From NCBI RefSeq assembly GCF_900110185.1, contig NZ_FOCT01000018.1, forward strand, positions 1-57,521: DNA of 57,521 nt. Reading direction: 5' to 3'. Positions within the stretch are counted from its first letter, which is position 1, and each line of letters begins with the position of its first letter. Below, one piece after another: positions 24,184-32,665 of this stretch. Source of the DNA: Nitrosospira multiformis. Lineage in GTDB: Bacteria; Pseudomonadota; Gammaproteobacteria; Burkholderiales; Nitrosomonadaceae. The translations under genes and the position numbers were made by a program. The notes beneath the pieces are model-generated. The model did no database searches, was not told where the DNA came from, and saw only the letters and a list, made by a program, of their open reading frames with translations.

Positions 24184-25632
24184 ATGTTTTCCAACCTGCC
24201 GCATTTAGTAGTCCTGGATCTCGAAACGACCGGAGATTCACCTTTGCACGACCGTATCACGGAGGTCGCTCTCGTGCGCTTCGAAAACGGAATTGAAACT
24301 GATCGCTGGGAAACACTGGTTAATCCAGGAGTCGGTATTCCGCCTTTCATTTCCCGTCTGACCGGCATTACCAATGAAATGGTGAAAGACGCACCTGCAT
24401 TCGATGAAATCGCTCACAAATTGTATGGTTATATTGAAGGAGCCGTGCTCGCAGCGCATAACGTCCGGTTCGACCATGGTTTCCTCAAGAGTGAATTCAG
24501 GCGGCTGGGCGCGGTACTCCGGCAGAAGGTCATGTGTACGGTAAAGCTTTCCCGGCGGCTCTATCCGGAGCATAGAAGTCACGGTCTTGATGCAATCATG
24601 CAGCGTCATTCGCTTGTGACCTGCGACCGTCATCGCGCCATGGGGGATGTGAATCTGCTGGTGGCTTATCTCGCGCTGGCCAAACGCGAATTAGGGGAGA
24701 AGCGCGTTCTGGATGAAGTTGCCGCCTTGCTGAAAGGGCCGAGCCTGCCTGCCGGCTTGGATGCCGCTTTTCTGGATGAGATTCCGGACAGTGCGGGTGT
24801 ATATCTCTTCTATGGCGAAAACAATCTGCCGCTCTATATCGGCAAAAGCGTCACTTTGCGCTCCCGTGTCATGTCGCACTTCAGCGGTGATCATTCATCC
24901 AGCAAGGCAATGCGTATCGGCCAGCAGGTAAACCGCGTGGAATGGATAGAAACGGCAGGCGAGTTGGGCGCTCTGCTCGTGGAATCGAGTCTGATCAAGG
25001 AACGCCAGCCGATCCATAACCGGCGTTTACGTTTGACGCGTACCTTGTTCTCCCTGAGTTTGGCGGGTGGGCCTGATCAAGTTCCCTTGATAAACATCGT
25101 AACGGAAGATGACATTGATCCGGCAAGATTCGACCATCTCTTCGGTTTCTTTCGCTCGAAAAAAGCAGCCATCGATACGCTTCGCAAGATCGCCCTCGAC
25201 AACAGATTGTGCCCGCGCTTGATTGGAGTCGAAGGTGCCAGTGCTCAAGGTGCTGGTACTGGCAACCCGTGCTTTGCCTATCAGATCAAGCGTTGTGATG
25301 GGGTCTGTGCCGGCAAGGAATCGGCAGAGCTTCACTATCTGCGTCTCAAACAGGCGCTGATCCCGCTTCGCCTGAGGCCTTGGCCCTATCCCGGCAGAAT
25401 TGGCTTTCGTGAATTTAATGAAGTTTCCGGCCGCAGCCAACTTCATGTGTTTGACAAGTGGTGCCACCTCGGAACCGTGCAAAACGGCGAAGAGCTTGAA
25501 GATCTTTTACAGACGCGCTCATCCCTGAGCTTTGACCTGGATGTATATAATCTCTTGCAGAAGAGCCTGAGGAAGAGCGCGGCAATAATTTCGCTGGAAT
25601 CTCCGTCTCGCTCTGTTTATCACTCGTTTTAA
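24184..25632 (+). CDS. 3'-5' exonuclease (DnaQ-like) fused to a UvrC-type GIY-YIG nuclease (Cho-like)
   Basis: The 482-aa protein has two parts. Residues 1-175 are a DEDD exonuclease: VVLDLETTGDSPLHDRITEV, AAHNVRFDHGFL and HRAMGDVNLLVAYLA. Residues about 200-300 are a GIY-YIG nuclease: IPDSAGVYLFYGENNLPLYI, GKSVTLRSRVMSHF and LLVESSLIKERQPIHN. A C-terminal part with CFAYQIKRCDGVCAGKES follows, as in UvrC/Cho. Cho makes the 3' incision in excision repair, and this fusion is a known betaproteobacterial form. A role in DNA repair with the upstream umuDC theme is plausible, but no operator is seen. Confidence 0.88.
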   Translation: MFSNLPHLVVLDLETTGDSPLHDRITEVALVRFENGIETDRWETLVNPGVGIPPFISRLTGITNEMVKDAPAFDEIAHKLYGYIEGAVLAAHNVRFDHGFLKSEFRRLGAVLRQKVMCTVKLSRRLYPEHRSHGLDAIMQRHSLVTCDRHRAMGDVNLLVAYLALAKRELGEKRVLDEVAALLKGPSLPAGLDAAFLDEIPDSAGVYLFYGENNLPLYIGKSVTLRSRVMSHFSGDHSSSKAMRIGQQVNRVEWIETAGELGALLVESSLIKERQPIHNRRLRLTRTLFSLSLAGGPDQVPLINIVTEDDIDPARFDHLFGFFRSKKAAIDTLRKIALDNRLCPRLIGVEGASAQGAGTGNPCFAYQIKRCDGVCAGKESAELHYLRLKQALIPLRLRPWPYPGRIGFREFNEVSGRSQLHVFDKWCHLGTVQNGEELEDLLQTRSSLSFDLDVYNLLQKSLRKSAAIISLESPSRSVYHSF

Positions 25633-25804
25633 TCTTGCTTCGTTAATTAAAAGAAGAAAGGTCTCAGGAGGATTGTCAGATCTGTCGAAGGGGTGAACGG
25701 TATTCAGGATAGGCTCGTAGAGGGCGAATGCATCCAGCATTGCTTGGGAAGGGCGAACAATGCTCAGCCAGCGCAGGTTGCTGAGGTGACAAAGGAGTTC
25801 CAGC

Positions 25805-28243
25805 CTACTCCGCGACTCCCTGCGGAAACCCTCTCAACGCAAGCGCGGCCAAGCTATAGATCGCTACCGCCAACAGGATCACGAAAGCGAAGCCCAGGTG
25901 AATAGCCAGTAAAGTGGCAAGTACCGCTCCCACGACGGAGGCGAAACCGTTGATTGCCCAGGCCCAGGGGATCGCCTCGCGTGCAGTGGAAGCTAACCTC
26001 ATCGTTCCGGTGGGAAAGGGCATGCCCATGCAAAACGCAAGCGGCGCGATCAACGCTACCGAAATAGCGATTTTTGCCGGATCGGATAAATGGATCAGCG
26101 TATCAAACAGGCTGGGCAGGATAGCGAGATAGAGCAGTGCAAAGATCCCTATTGCCATTACTGCAATGGTCAGATGTCCACTCCGCTGGAACCGCTTTTG
26201 CAAGCGCCCGGCGAGCCAGCTTCCCGCACCGGCAAATACCAGAAATGCGCACAATACGACGGCGACCGCATATAACGGGTGAGCCAGAAACAGTATAAAT
26301 TTCTGGATGAACGCAATTTCCATGAACATGAAAGCCAGGCCGATGGCAAGGAAGTACAAAGCGACTTTTGCGGGAGGCAGTGCTCGGCGTGCCTTTGAGG
26401 CCAGGAGTGGCGCCAGAATGAGAACAACGCTCGCAACGAACGCCTGGATCAGCGTTGCCACCAGCAGTGGATAGCTCCAGTCCAGAAGCGGCATGCCTCC
26501 CTGTTCCCGCAGGGCGAGCAGTTCTCGCAGGGAATCCCACTTGAAGAAACGGAAAAAAAAAGGCTGATCGTCGGTGGCAGGCTCGATAAAGAATTTATAC
26601 CGGTCGATAAAGGTTTGGCGCTCCCCGGCCAGCAACGCAGTTGCTCCCTCGAAGAAATAGGGCTGCGCCAGCACATTGTAGCGATTTGCTTCCTCAGGTC
26701 GCATTCCCGGGTAATAGGCGATGTCGAATGAGCGCTCGCGGCAGAATTTCCTGATCGCTTCGATCTCCGCCACCGTGAAATTGCTGTGCTTCACAAGCAG
26801 CGTGACTGTTTTCCAGCCCCTTATCATTACAAGGCGCGCTCCTGGATCGTCTACGCCGCTTCGCTCCAGTGCGGTTATCGCTGTCGCGAATAATTTCAGC
26901 GCATCCCGCGGTGGCAGGGTCAGCCAGCGCGTAATTGCCAGCACTCCGCCCGGCATTAGTCTTCTCAGATAGGTTTGAAACGCTTCCACGGTATAAAGGT
27001 AGCTTTCACTCAAGCCGTAAACACCCGCGGCGGCAACACCAAACGAATCCAGCAGGGCGACCTGAACCAGATCGTAGCGGCTGCGGGTTGCGTTAACAAA
27101 GCCGCGCGCTTCCGCCGCGTGTATATGCACCTGGGGCAATGTGTAAATATCTCCCCCAAAGTCATGGAAGCGCTTCTCGACGAGATTGATGACGTTGCGG
27201 TCGAGTTCTACTGCATCGATCCTGATCGCGCCATGGTAGAGGGCCTGTAGAACGTCGCTGCCCGCTCCTGCTCCCAACACCAGCACATGGGGGCCTGCGT
27301 GAGGCCGTTGCAGCACATGGTAAGGTAGCGCCGAGGTAAGCTGGTCGAGATAGGATAGTGGCTCACGTCGGCCATCAAAGCGCGTCAGCACGGAGGGACC
27401 GTCTCCATCCACGAATATGCCCAACTGATCCGGCGGTTCTTCCAGCGCATTAAGGCTCATGCCTGGCGCATAACGGAAAGGAACGCGTGGGCTTTCCACG
27501 ACCGCAATCTGTCCCAGTGGACTGGAACGTTCCCCGATCACCTGCGCGCCCGTAATATTCAGGGCTTGACTCAAATCCTTGTAAGGGGAAGGATGCACAC
27601 GGAACCAGTCGGGGGGAATTGCCAGCAATACCAGGAAAGCCAGCCCGAGAAGGGTAATCCCTAGCCACTCGGGTCGTATCCTCATCTCGACTGTAGCGAT
27701 AGCGGCGGCAAACAGGGCCAGCGCGGCGAGGACGATAAGCAGGTTGTGTGGTGGTATAAGAAACAGCACGCCGATAACACATACACTGCCTATTCCCGCC
27801 CCCACAATATCGAAGGCGTAGATACGCCCAGCCTGCTGTCCAAAGTGCGACAGGATGAGGCCGATACCTGTTCCCGCGCAGAAGAAGGGCAGCATCATGA
27901 GCAGATAAATGGAGAGCAGGCGCGTCAACTGGAATGGATCCCATAGCAGTTCGAGGGGGTTGAATGGGACTTCCTGCGCCAGTAGAAATGCCGCGGGCAT
28001 GAGAAAAGCGAGGCTGATGGCCGCCGCGAGATAGATAGGGCCTATGTACCCGGCAATTTTTTCTCGTGAGAGTGTGAGAGCCGTGCCACTCGCTCCGTAG
28101 CCCAGCATTGCCGCGCTGATGATCATGTAGGCAAAATGGTGCCACAGCACGATGCTGAACAAGCGCGTAAGTAATACCTCATATGCCAGTACGCAGGCGG
28201 AGAGCAGTCCGATGGCAATAAAGGGCGGACGTGGCAAGGACAT
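25805..28243 (-). CDS. Membrane-embedded spermidine-synthase-like protein
   Basis: About 812 aa. The N-terminal block has about seven membrane helices (IAIGLLSACVLAYEVLLTRL; FAYMIISAAMLGYGASGTAL). The central cytoplasmic part has a SpeE-type Rossmann fold: HVLVLGAGAGSDVLQALYHG and RIDAVELDRNVINLVEKR. The C-terminal block has more helices (FMFMEIAFIQKFILFL; GMPFPTGTMRLAS). The family is widespread but its substrate is unproven; the polyamine name comes from the fold. ATG 28243 is chosen; TTG 28252 would overlap the upstream gene. It is translationally linked to the exported isoaspartyl methyltransferase. Confidence 0.8.
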   Translation of the reverse strand: MSLPRPPFIAIGLLSACVLAYEVLLTRLFSIVLWHHFAYMIISAAMLGYGASGTALTLSREKIAGYIGPIYLAAAISLAFLMPAAFLLAQEVPFNPLELLWDPFQLTRLLSIYLLMMLPFFCAGTGIGLILSHFGQQAGRIYAFDIVGAGIGSVCVIGVLFLIPPHNLLIVLAALALFAAAIATVEMRIRPEWLGITLLGLAFLVLLAIPPDWFRVHPSPYKDLSQALNITGAQVIGERSSPLGQIAVVESPRVPFRYAPGMSLNALEEPPDQLGIFVDGDGPSVLTRFDGRREPLSYLDQLTSALPYHVLQRPHAGPHVLVLGAGAGSDVLQALYHGAIRIDAVELDRNVINLVEKRFHDFGGDIYTLPQVHIHAAEARGFVNATRSRYDLVQVALLDSFGVAAAGVYGLSESYLYTVEAFQTYLRRLMPGGVLAITRWLTLPPRDALKLFATAITALERSGVDDPGARLVMIRGWKTVTLLVKHSNFTVAEIEAIRKFCRERSFDIAYYPGMRPEEANRYNVLAQPYFFEGATALLAGERQTFIDRYKFFIEPATDDQPFFFRFFKWDSLRELLALREQGGMPLLDWSYPLLVATLIQAFVASVVLILAPLLASKARRALPPAKVALYFLAIGLAFMFMEIAFIQKFILFLAHPLYAVAVVLCAFLVFAGAGSWLAGRLQKRFQRSGHLTIAVMAIGIFALLYLAILPSLFDTLIHLSDPAKIAISVALIAPLAFCMGMPFPTGTMRLASTAREAIPWAWAINGFASVVGAVLATLLAIHLGFAFVILLAVAIYSLAALALRGFPQGVAE

Positions 28244-28248
28244 GATGA

Positions 28249-28959
28249 TCAATGTCCGCCTCTGAGGGGAACGAAACGAACCGGGACAATTTGACGGGTG
28301 GTAACTGAACCGTCCGGCTGTTTCTCCACCAACATCAGGTACTGGGTCATGAAAGGTGCGCCCAATGGCACCACCATGCGTCCGCCGGGCTTCAGTTGCT
28401 TGAGCAGAGGAGGGGGCACATGACTGGCGGCAGCCGTTACCAGGATGGCATCAAACGGGGCCGCTTCCGGCCAGCCGTAATAACCATCCCCTATGCGGGT
28501 CTTGACATTGTCGTAGCCCAGTGATTGCAATCTTCGCGCAGCCTCGTTTCCCAGAGGTTCGATGATTTCAATGGTATAAACCGTTTTCGCGATCTCCGCC
28601 AGGACAGCAGCCTGATAACCCGAGCCCGTCCCGATCTCAAGAACCTTGTCGTCTTTCTTGAGCTTCAGCAGCTCGGTCATCCGCGCGACGATGAGGGGTT
28701 GCGAGATCGTCTGTCCATGGCCGATCGGGAGTGGATGATTGCGATAAGCAAATATGGAGAGCCAGGCAGGTACGAAGCGATGGCGCTCCACTTTTTCCAT
28801 TGCCGCTACAACACTTGCTCCGGGAGGGGAATTACCGGATGCGGCAACCACTTCCCTCACCATTTGCTGGCGCAAGGCCTCATATTCCGCAGCTGACAGC
28901 GGAATAACACAACCAAAATACATCAATGCGCCGAAAGCGGCCGCCGCAAATTGCCAGTT
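28249..28959 (-). CDS. pcm: Protein-L-isoaspartate O-methyltransferase, exported form
   Basis: It repairs isoaspartyl residues by SAM-dependent methylation. Family motifs: FVPAWLSIFAYRNHPLPIGH-GQTISQP (substrate site), KVLEIGTGSGYQAAVLAEIA (SAM motif I) and PFDAILVTAAASHVPPPLL. The N-terminus from ATG 28959 (WQFAAAAFGALMYFGCVIPL-SAA) looks like a signal peptide. That would place the enzyme outside the cytoplasm, where a SAM supply is unclear. It is first in a two-gene operon with the membrane spermidine-synthase-like protein. Confidence 0.87.
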   Translation of the reverse strand, partial: NWQFAAAAFGALMYFGCVIPLSAAEYEALRQQMVREVVAASGNSPPGASVVAAMEKVERHRFVPAWLSIFAYRNHPLPIGHGQTISQPLIVARMTELLKLKKDDKVLEIGTGSGYQAAVLAEIAKTVYTIEIIEPLGNEAARRLQSLGYDNVKTRIGDGYYGWPEAAPFDAILVTAAASHVPPPLLKQLKPGGRMVVPLGAPFMTQYLMLVEKQPDGSVTTRQIVPVRFVPLRGGH

Positions 28960-29139
28960 CATCAATTCATTAAAGCAAATTTGCGGCAACCTGCTGAAAT
29001 GCGCCGCCTTACTCGTTGCGGCGCATTGCTTGGCTCAGGGTATGTTCAAGATCGGCAGGCGGTCCAAGGGTAAGGTTATCCAAAACTGAAAATCTTACCC
29101 TACCGAGGTGGAGGCGTGGGAGTAATCATGGCAATTTCG

Positions 29140-29616
29140 CTATTGCCCGGGCTGAGGCGCAACTTGCAGCCATCCACCTGGGCAGCTTTTCACGTAAGGA
29201 TAGTAGCCTTCCGGATTCCGGCAGTAATGCCAGTAGTTTGAGGCTTGAGGCTGGGGCGCCTGCACGACCCCCTGCTGGATATAGACAGGTGGAGCAGCAG
29301 GAACCGAGACGACAGGCGCATATCCATAGCCGGATGCATACCCTGCCGGAGGATAGCTGTAGGCAGGCGGATACGAGGGACGAGCAGCATAGGAACTCAA
29401 GCCGTAACCCAGCAGGCCCAGCCCCAGACCGATCCCGACTCCATAGCCCCAACCCCCACCTCCGCCGTGTCGATGGTGATGATGTCCATGATGGTGATGC
29501 CCATGATGGCCGTGACCATGATGGCCGTGACCATGCCCTCTGCCGGCCCACGCAGGACTCAAGGGAACTGCGATGAGCAGCATGAGTGCAAAGCACCCGA
29601 ATTTTATTTTTGTCAT
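29140..29616 (-). CDS. Exported His/Gly-rich protein, paralogue of the Gly-rich protein
   Basis: ATG 29616 (MTKIKFGCFALMLLIAVPLS) has GGAG 8 nt upstream. The 158-aa product has a signal peptide ending PAWA, then a His/Gly zone (about residues 26-60) with many HGH/HHH triplets, a Pro/Tyr linker and the C-terminal domain VPAAPPVYIQQ, YWHYCRNPEGYYPYVKSCPG and GWLQVAPQP. That domain matches the protein at 21661-22314 closely. The His-rich part suggests metal (Ni, Cu or Zn) binding; this is an inference from composition. Confidence 0.78.
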   Translation of the reverse strand: MTKIKFGCFALMLLIAVPLSPAWAGRGHGHGHHGHGHHGHHHHGHHHHRHGGGGGWGYGVGIGLGLGLLGYGLSSYAARPSYPPAYSYPPAGYASGYGYAPVVSVPAAPPVYIQQGVVQAPQPQASNYWHYCRNPEGYYPYVKSCPGGWLQVAPQPGQ

Positions 29617-29943
29617 GAAGATCTCCATTCCAAAGTAGTAATTAACGAAGAGTCGAGCCTCACTATTTCAACCTGCAGAAGGTATAACGCGCCACTTTCG
29701 AATCGGTTGTCCTGCCATTACAAAAAATTCACAAAAATTTCACAATATTCTCTCTGACGGTAAACGGACGAGGTAGTATCACGTTATTGGATAGTGCAGG
29801 AGGAGCAGCCAGAGTCATTCACCAGATAGCTTGTCTTGCAACACTGTACTTAAGTCCAATAGCTATCACGGCAATACACGAAGATAATCGCCACGAGTGA
29901 GATGTGAGTTCAGTTCAAACAATTTCAACAAGAGGAGATGAAG

Positions 29944-30342
29944 ATGCGGATTTTGACAATATTGTTGGCAGCGGCAATTGCGTATGCAACTCCGGTACTG
30001 GCACGAAATGGCGGCGGGAAGCACGACGGACATCAGGGAGTTGAATATGCAAACGCCGGAGGAACGGCATCCGAGCATATGGGCCAGCACGGCATGGAGA
30101 ACTCGAACGCGCAGTGGTCTACTGATGCGGCACGCGGGCAGGATCGTGCCGACTGGAGAAACCAGAATGAGCGGGGGAATGGGCATGGAGCGGACGATGG
30201 AGATGCCGGAAAAGGCAAGCGTAAAGGCCCTCATGATCATGGGGGCAGCGACAAGGGCAAGAAGGATAAATCCAGTAAGGGATCCAAGGGTCACAATGGT
30301 CACGGAGGCCACAAGGGCCATGGCAAGGATGCGGATTACTAG
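29944..30342 (+). CDS. Exported His/Gly/Lys-rich small protein
   Basis: The 132-aa product starts MRILTILLAAAIAYATPVLA, a clean signal peptide. ATG 29944 sits 7 nt after AGAGGAG; ATG 29938 is too close. The mature part has no fold I recognise. It is hydrophilic and repetitive (KGKRKGPHDHGGSDKGKKDK; GHNGHGGHKGHGKDADY at the end). It may bind metal ions or polyanions. It is divergent from the His-rich gene at 29616, and with the next gene it forms a group of small envelope genes. Confidence 0.65.
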   Translation: MRILTILLAAAIAYATPVLARNGGGKHDGHQGVEYANAGGTASEHMGQHGMENSNAQWSTDAARGQDRADWRNQNERGNGHGADDGDAGKGKRKGPHDHGGSDKGKKDKSSKGSKGHNGHGGHKGHGKDADY

Positions 30343-30410
30343 GAATTGCCCCTAGGCGACGGGAAAGACCAGAAGCAACAGCAGAAAAAGACTTTTTGGA
30401 AGGAGATGTG

Positions 30411-31058
30411 ATGTCGAACGAAGCGGTTAACTATTGGAAGTTTGCAACGATTGGAATATTGCTGGTGGGCGCAAGCGTTGCCTCGACTCTGTTCGTCACG
30501 GGGCGTGATTCCGATTCCAAGCCTGAGCTCGCGGCTTCTGGAGCTGAGACTGAGGCGGTTTCCCCTGCGGGCGAAACTCCGGTTTCCGAGGCAGAGAAAA
30601 CGCCTCTTGCTTCAGTCCCCGAACCGGCCCCAATCGCCCAAGCTGCACCTGAGCCTCCAAAACGCCGCAGGATGACGCAATCGAGTCAGAATACCGCAGC
30701 TGCGGTTCCGCCTCCCCCGTCCTATGCTCCCCCGGTGGCATATCCCCCGCAGCCGATACGTTCATCCTACCCGTCTCAATCCGTCATGAATGAATGCAAT
30801 CGCTATGCAAGCGAGCAGGTGAACAGCAAAGCTGAAGAAGTGCTCAAGAATGCAGCGCTCGGCGCAGCGCTAGGAGCGGCTGTAGGCGCTGCAGGTGGAG
30901 CAATCGCCGGCGGTGGAAAAGGTGCCGGCAAGGGCGCTGCGATTGGTAGTATAACAGGCGTTGCTGGCGGAACTCTTTATGGTCTCAACGAGACCAAATC
31001 CCATGATGGACAGTATCAGGCTGCCTATTCTTCCTGCATGCGTGCCAAGGGGTATTAA
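30411..31058 (+). CDS. Glycine-zipper envelope protein
   Basis: ATG 30411 has AAGGAG 7 nt upstream; the TTG frame from 30396 is not needed. The 215-aa product has one N-terminal membrane anchor (WKFATIGILLVGASVASTLF) and a Pro/Ala/Glu-rich linker. The C-terminal glycine-zipper hairpin is GAALGAAVGAAGGAIAGGGK followed by GAGKGAAIGSITGVAGGTLY. It ends YQAAYSSCMRAKGY, the usual C-terminus of such proteins. Glycine-zipper proteins associate with membranes; the precise role is unknown. Confidence 0.8.
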   Translation: MSNEAVNYWKFATIGILLVGASVASTLFVTGRDSDSKPELAASGAETEAVSPAGETPVSEAEKTPLASVPEPAPIAQAAPEPPKRRRMTQSSQNTAAAVPPPPSYAPPVAYPPQPIRSSYPSQSVMNECNRYASEQVNSKAEEVLKNAALGAALGAAVGAAGGAIAGGGKGAGKGAAIGSITGVAGGTLYGLNETKSHDGQYQAAYSSCMRAKGY

Positions 31059-31075
31059 GGCCTGAATTGCAATCG

Positions 31076-31420
31076 TTAAACGAATGCTTCAAGAATGCCG
31101 TTGGTCGCCGGATGATTTGCCCTGGTTTGTGAGTGCTCGATGTCGTTGATCGCAAGGTAGAGCTGGTAATCGTGGGTTCGGGCTGCCCGCAGTACTCAAT
31201 ACTCCGGTCTGCTCGGCAAAGAAAGGTGGCACTGGTCGTTGAGCAGATCGGCAGCTGTAATGGATATCCTGCTGGTATGGAGCTTGGCCGAGTTTGGCTT
31301 GGGCCACTTGGAGTAGGTATCGATGAAGGTCTGCTGATAGAATCTGCTAACGCCCTTGATCGTGCCTGCATAAAAAGTGTCCTGACTGTCAAGATAGCCA
31401 GGGTGAGCTGAATTAAACCA
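31076..31420 (-). pseudogene. IS481-type transposase remnant
   Basis: Pieces of a DDE integrase-core protein appear in three minus-strand frames: DTFYAGTIKGVSRFYQQTFI then DTYSK, ITAADLLNDQ, EYCGQPE, and HDYQLYLAINDIEHSQTRAN-HPATNGILEAF followed by TAA at 31076-31078. Order and spacing match the middle and late parts of IS481-family transposases. Both ends and the terminal repeats are gone. It lies between the glycine-zipper and protein-E-like genes. Confidence 0.75.
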
Positions 31421-31444
31421 GAATAACAAGACGTGCGAAGTGGC

Positions 31445-31882
31445 ATGCGCCACACTCAATTGATGACGATGTATTTATTTGGACTGGTTTTGTTAGTTAT
31501 TTCTGTTTCTTTCCCTCTGGTTTCACAAGGCCAGGATAATACGCTGAACAACCCTCACCCAGGGCCAGGATGGAAAGTTGTGGCGACGACTGACAAGGAG
31601 GTCTTTTTTGTCCATATGCCGAGCATCAGGAGGCACGGCAATACTGTGGATGTTTGGGAAATGTCCGACTTCCCTAATACCAGGACTCCCTCCAAGTCGA
31701 CCAAGTTTCAATATAGGTACAATTGCAAAAATAGATCCTATTACACCCGGCAAAGCACGCACTATTCGCAGTATGGAGGCAGGGGAGATATTATGTCCTC
31801 CTCAATAGAGGAAGGGCCAGTAACGAAAGTGATAGCCGGCACTATAGGGGAGACACTGCTGGAGCTGGTGTGTAAGAAGTAG
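31445..31882 (+). CDS. Exported surface-adhesin protein E-like domain protein
   Basis: A 145-aa product with a signal segment (MYLFGLVLLVISVSFPLVSQ) and a small beta domain: GPGWKVVATTDKEVFFVHMP, VDVWEMSDFPNT, STKFQYRYNCKNRSYYTRQS and a C-terminal Cys (LLELVCKK). The W-D-x-x-S-x-x pattern with two Cys fits the protein-E-like domain common in proteobacterial envelopes. The start is uncertain: GTG 31433, ATG 31445 and ATG 31463 are in frame. Confidence 0.65.
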   Translation: MRHTQLMTMYLFGLVLLVISVSFPLVSQGQDNTLNNPHPGPGWKVVATTDKEVFFVHMPSIRRHGNTVDVWEMSDFPNTRTPSKSTKFQYRYNCKNRSYYTRQSTHYSQYGGRGDIMSSSIEEGPVTKVIAGTIGETLLELVCKK

Positions 31883-31998
31883 TGTCCTCCTAAGAGGCTA
31901 TATGGAGTATCAGGGGAATTCGATAAACCTGCTCCAAGATGAACTTATAGGAAGTGCAGCTTTTTGTAAGTGAGTTGCGCTTGAAAGGACACGCCGCG

Positions 31999-32583
31999 AT
32001 GAAGAAAAAACTTGTTCTCATTCTTGCGGCACTACTCCTCCCTGTTGAAAGAATGTATCTGCAGCTCAAGCAACCTCCCTTCAAAGCAAGGATGGCCTCG
32101 GCGATCATTGCGCTCTCAACCCTTGTTGCCTTACCTCTTTCAGCCGCTGACTCTGCCGATGAAATAATACGGGCAAAAGCGGTCAGTATTGTTGATGGTG
32201 ATTCGGTCAGCGTTGTTATAAATCAGGAGCTGGTAAGGGTGCGCTTGGCAGGGGTAGACGCCCCGGAAGGAAATCAGCCATTTGCTATTGATTCCAGGCA
32301 ATCCCTCCATGACTTATGCTTCTGGGTAGAAGCAGAGCTGAGTTCGATAAGCAAGGATTACTACGGGCGCATGTTGGCAAAGGTTAAGTGTAATGGAGTG
32401 AATGTTAACGCCGAGCAGGTGCGGCGAGGAATGGCATGGGTAGCAGACCAGTCGGTGGAGGATAGAGAACTCGTTCAGCTTCAGGAAGAAGCGCAAGCTG
32501 CAAAGCGAGGATTATGGTCATATGACTCCCCCATACCACCCTGGGAATGGCATTCGCGGGGATGGCATTCCCAGCGGAGCTGA
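31999..32583 (+). CDS. Thermonuclease (SNase) family protein, exported
   Basis: A 194-aa product from ATG 31999 (MKKKLVLILAALLLPVERMY), in frame with an earlier candidate at 31954. A second hydrophobic stretch (ASAIIALSTLVALPLSAADS) is the probable signal. The nuclease part reads AVSIVDGDSVSVVINQELVR, VRLAGVDAPEGNQPF (catalytic Arg, Asp), YYGRMLAKV and VNAEQVRRGMAWV, as in staphylococcal-type nucleases. The usual Glu of the core (DAPE) is present. It likely degrades extracellular or periplasmic nucleic acid. Confidence 0.85.
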   Translation: MKKKLVLILAALLLPVERMYLQLKQPPFKARMASAIIALSTLVALPLSAADSADEIIRAKAVSIVDGDSVSVVINQELVRVRLAGVDAPEGNQPFAIDSRQSLHDLCFWVEAELSSISKDYYGRMLAKVKCNGVNVNAEQVRRGMAWVADQSVEDRELVQLQEEAQAAKRGLWSYDSPIPPWEWHSRGWHSQRS

Positions 32584-32665
32584 TCTGGTCCTCAATGAAA
32601 AAATGAGGATATAAGAAAGAAGAAAGGTCAGGAAACGTATCATCCGCTGCCGCACACTTTCATCA

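Noticed and set aside
28525..29089. Plus-strand frames opposite pcm
   Set aside because: Shadow frames of a well-supported methyltransferase gene.
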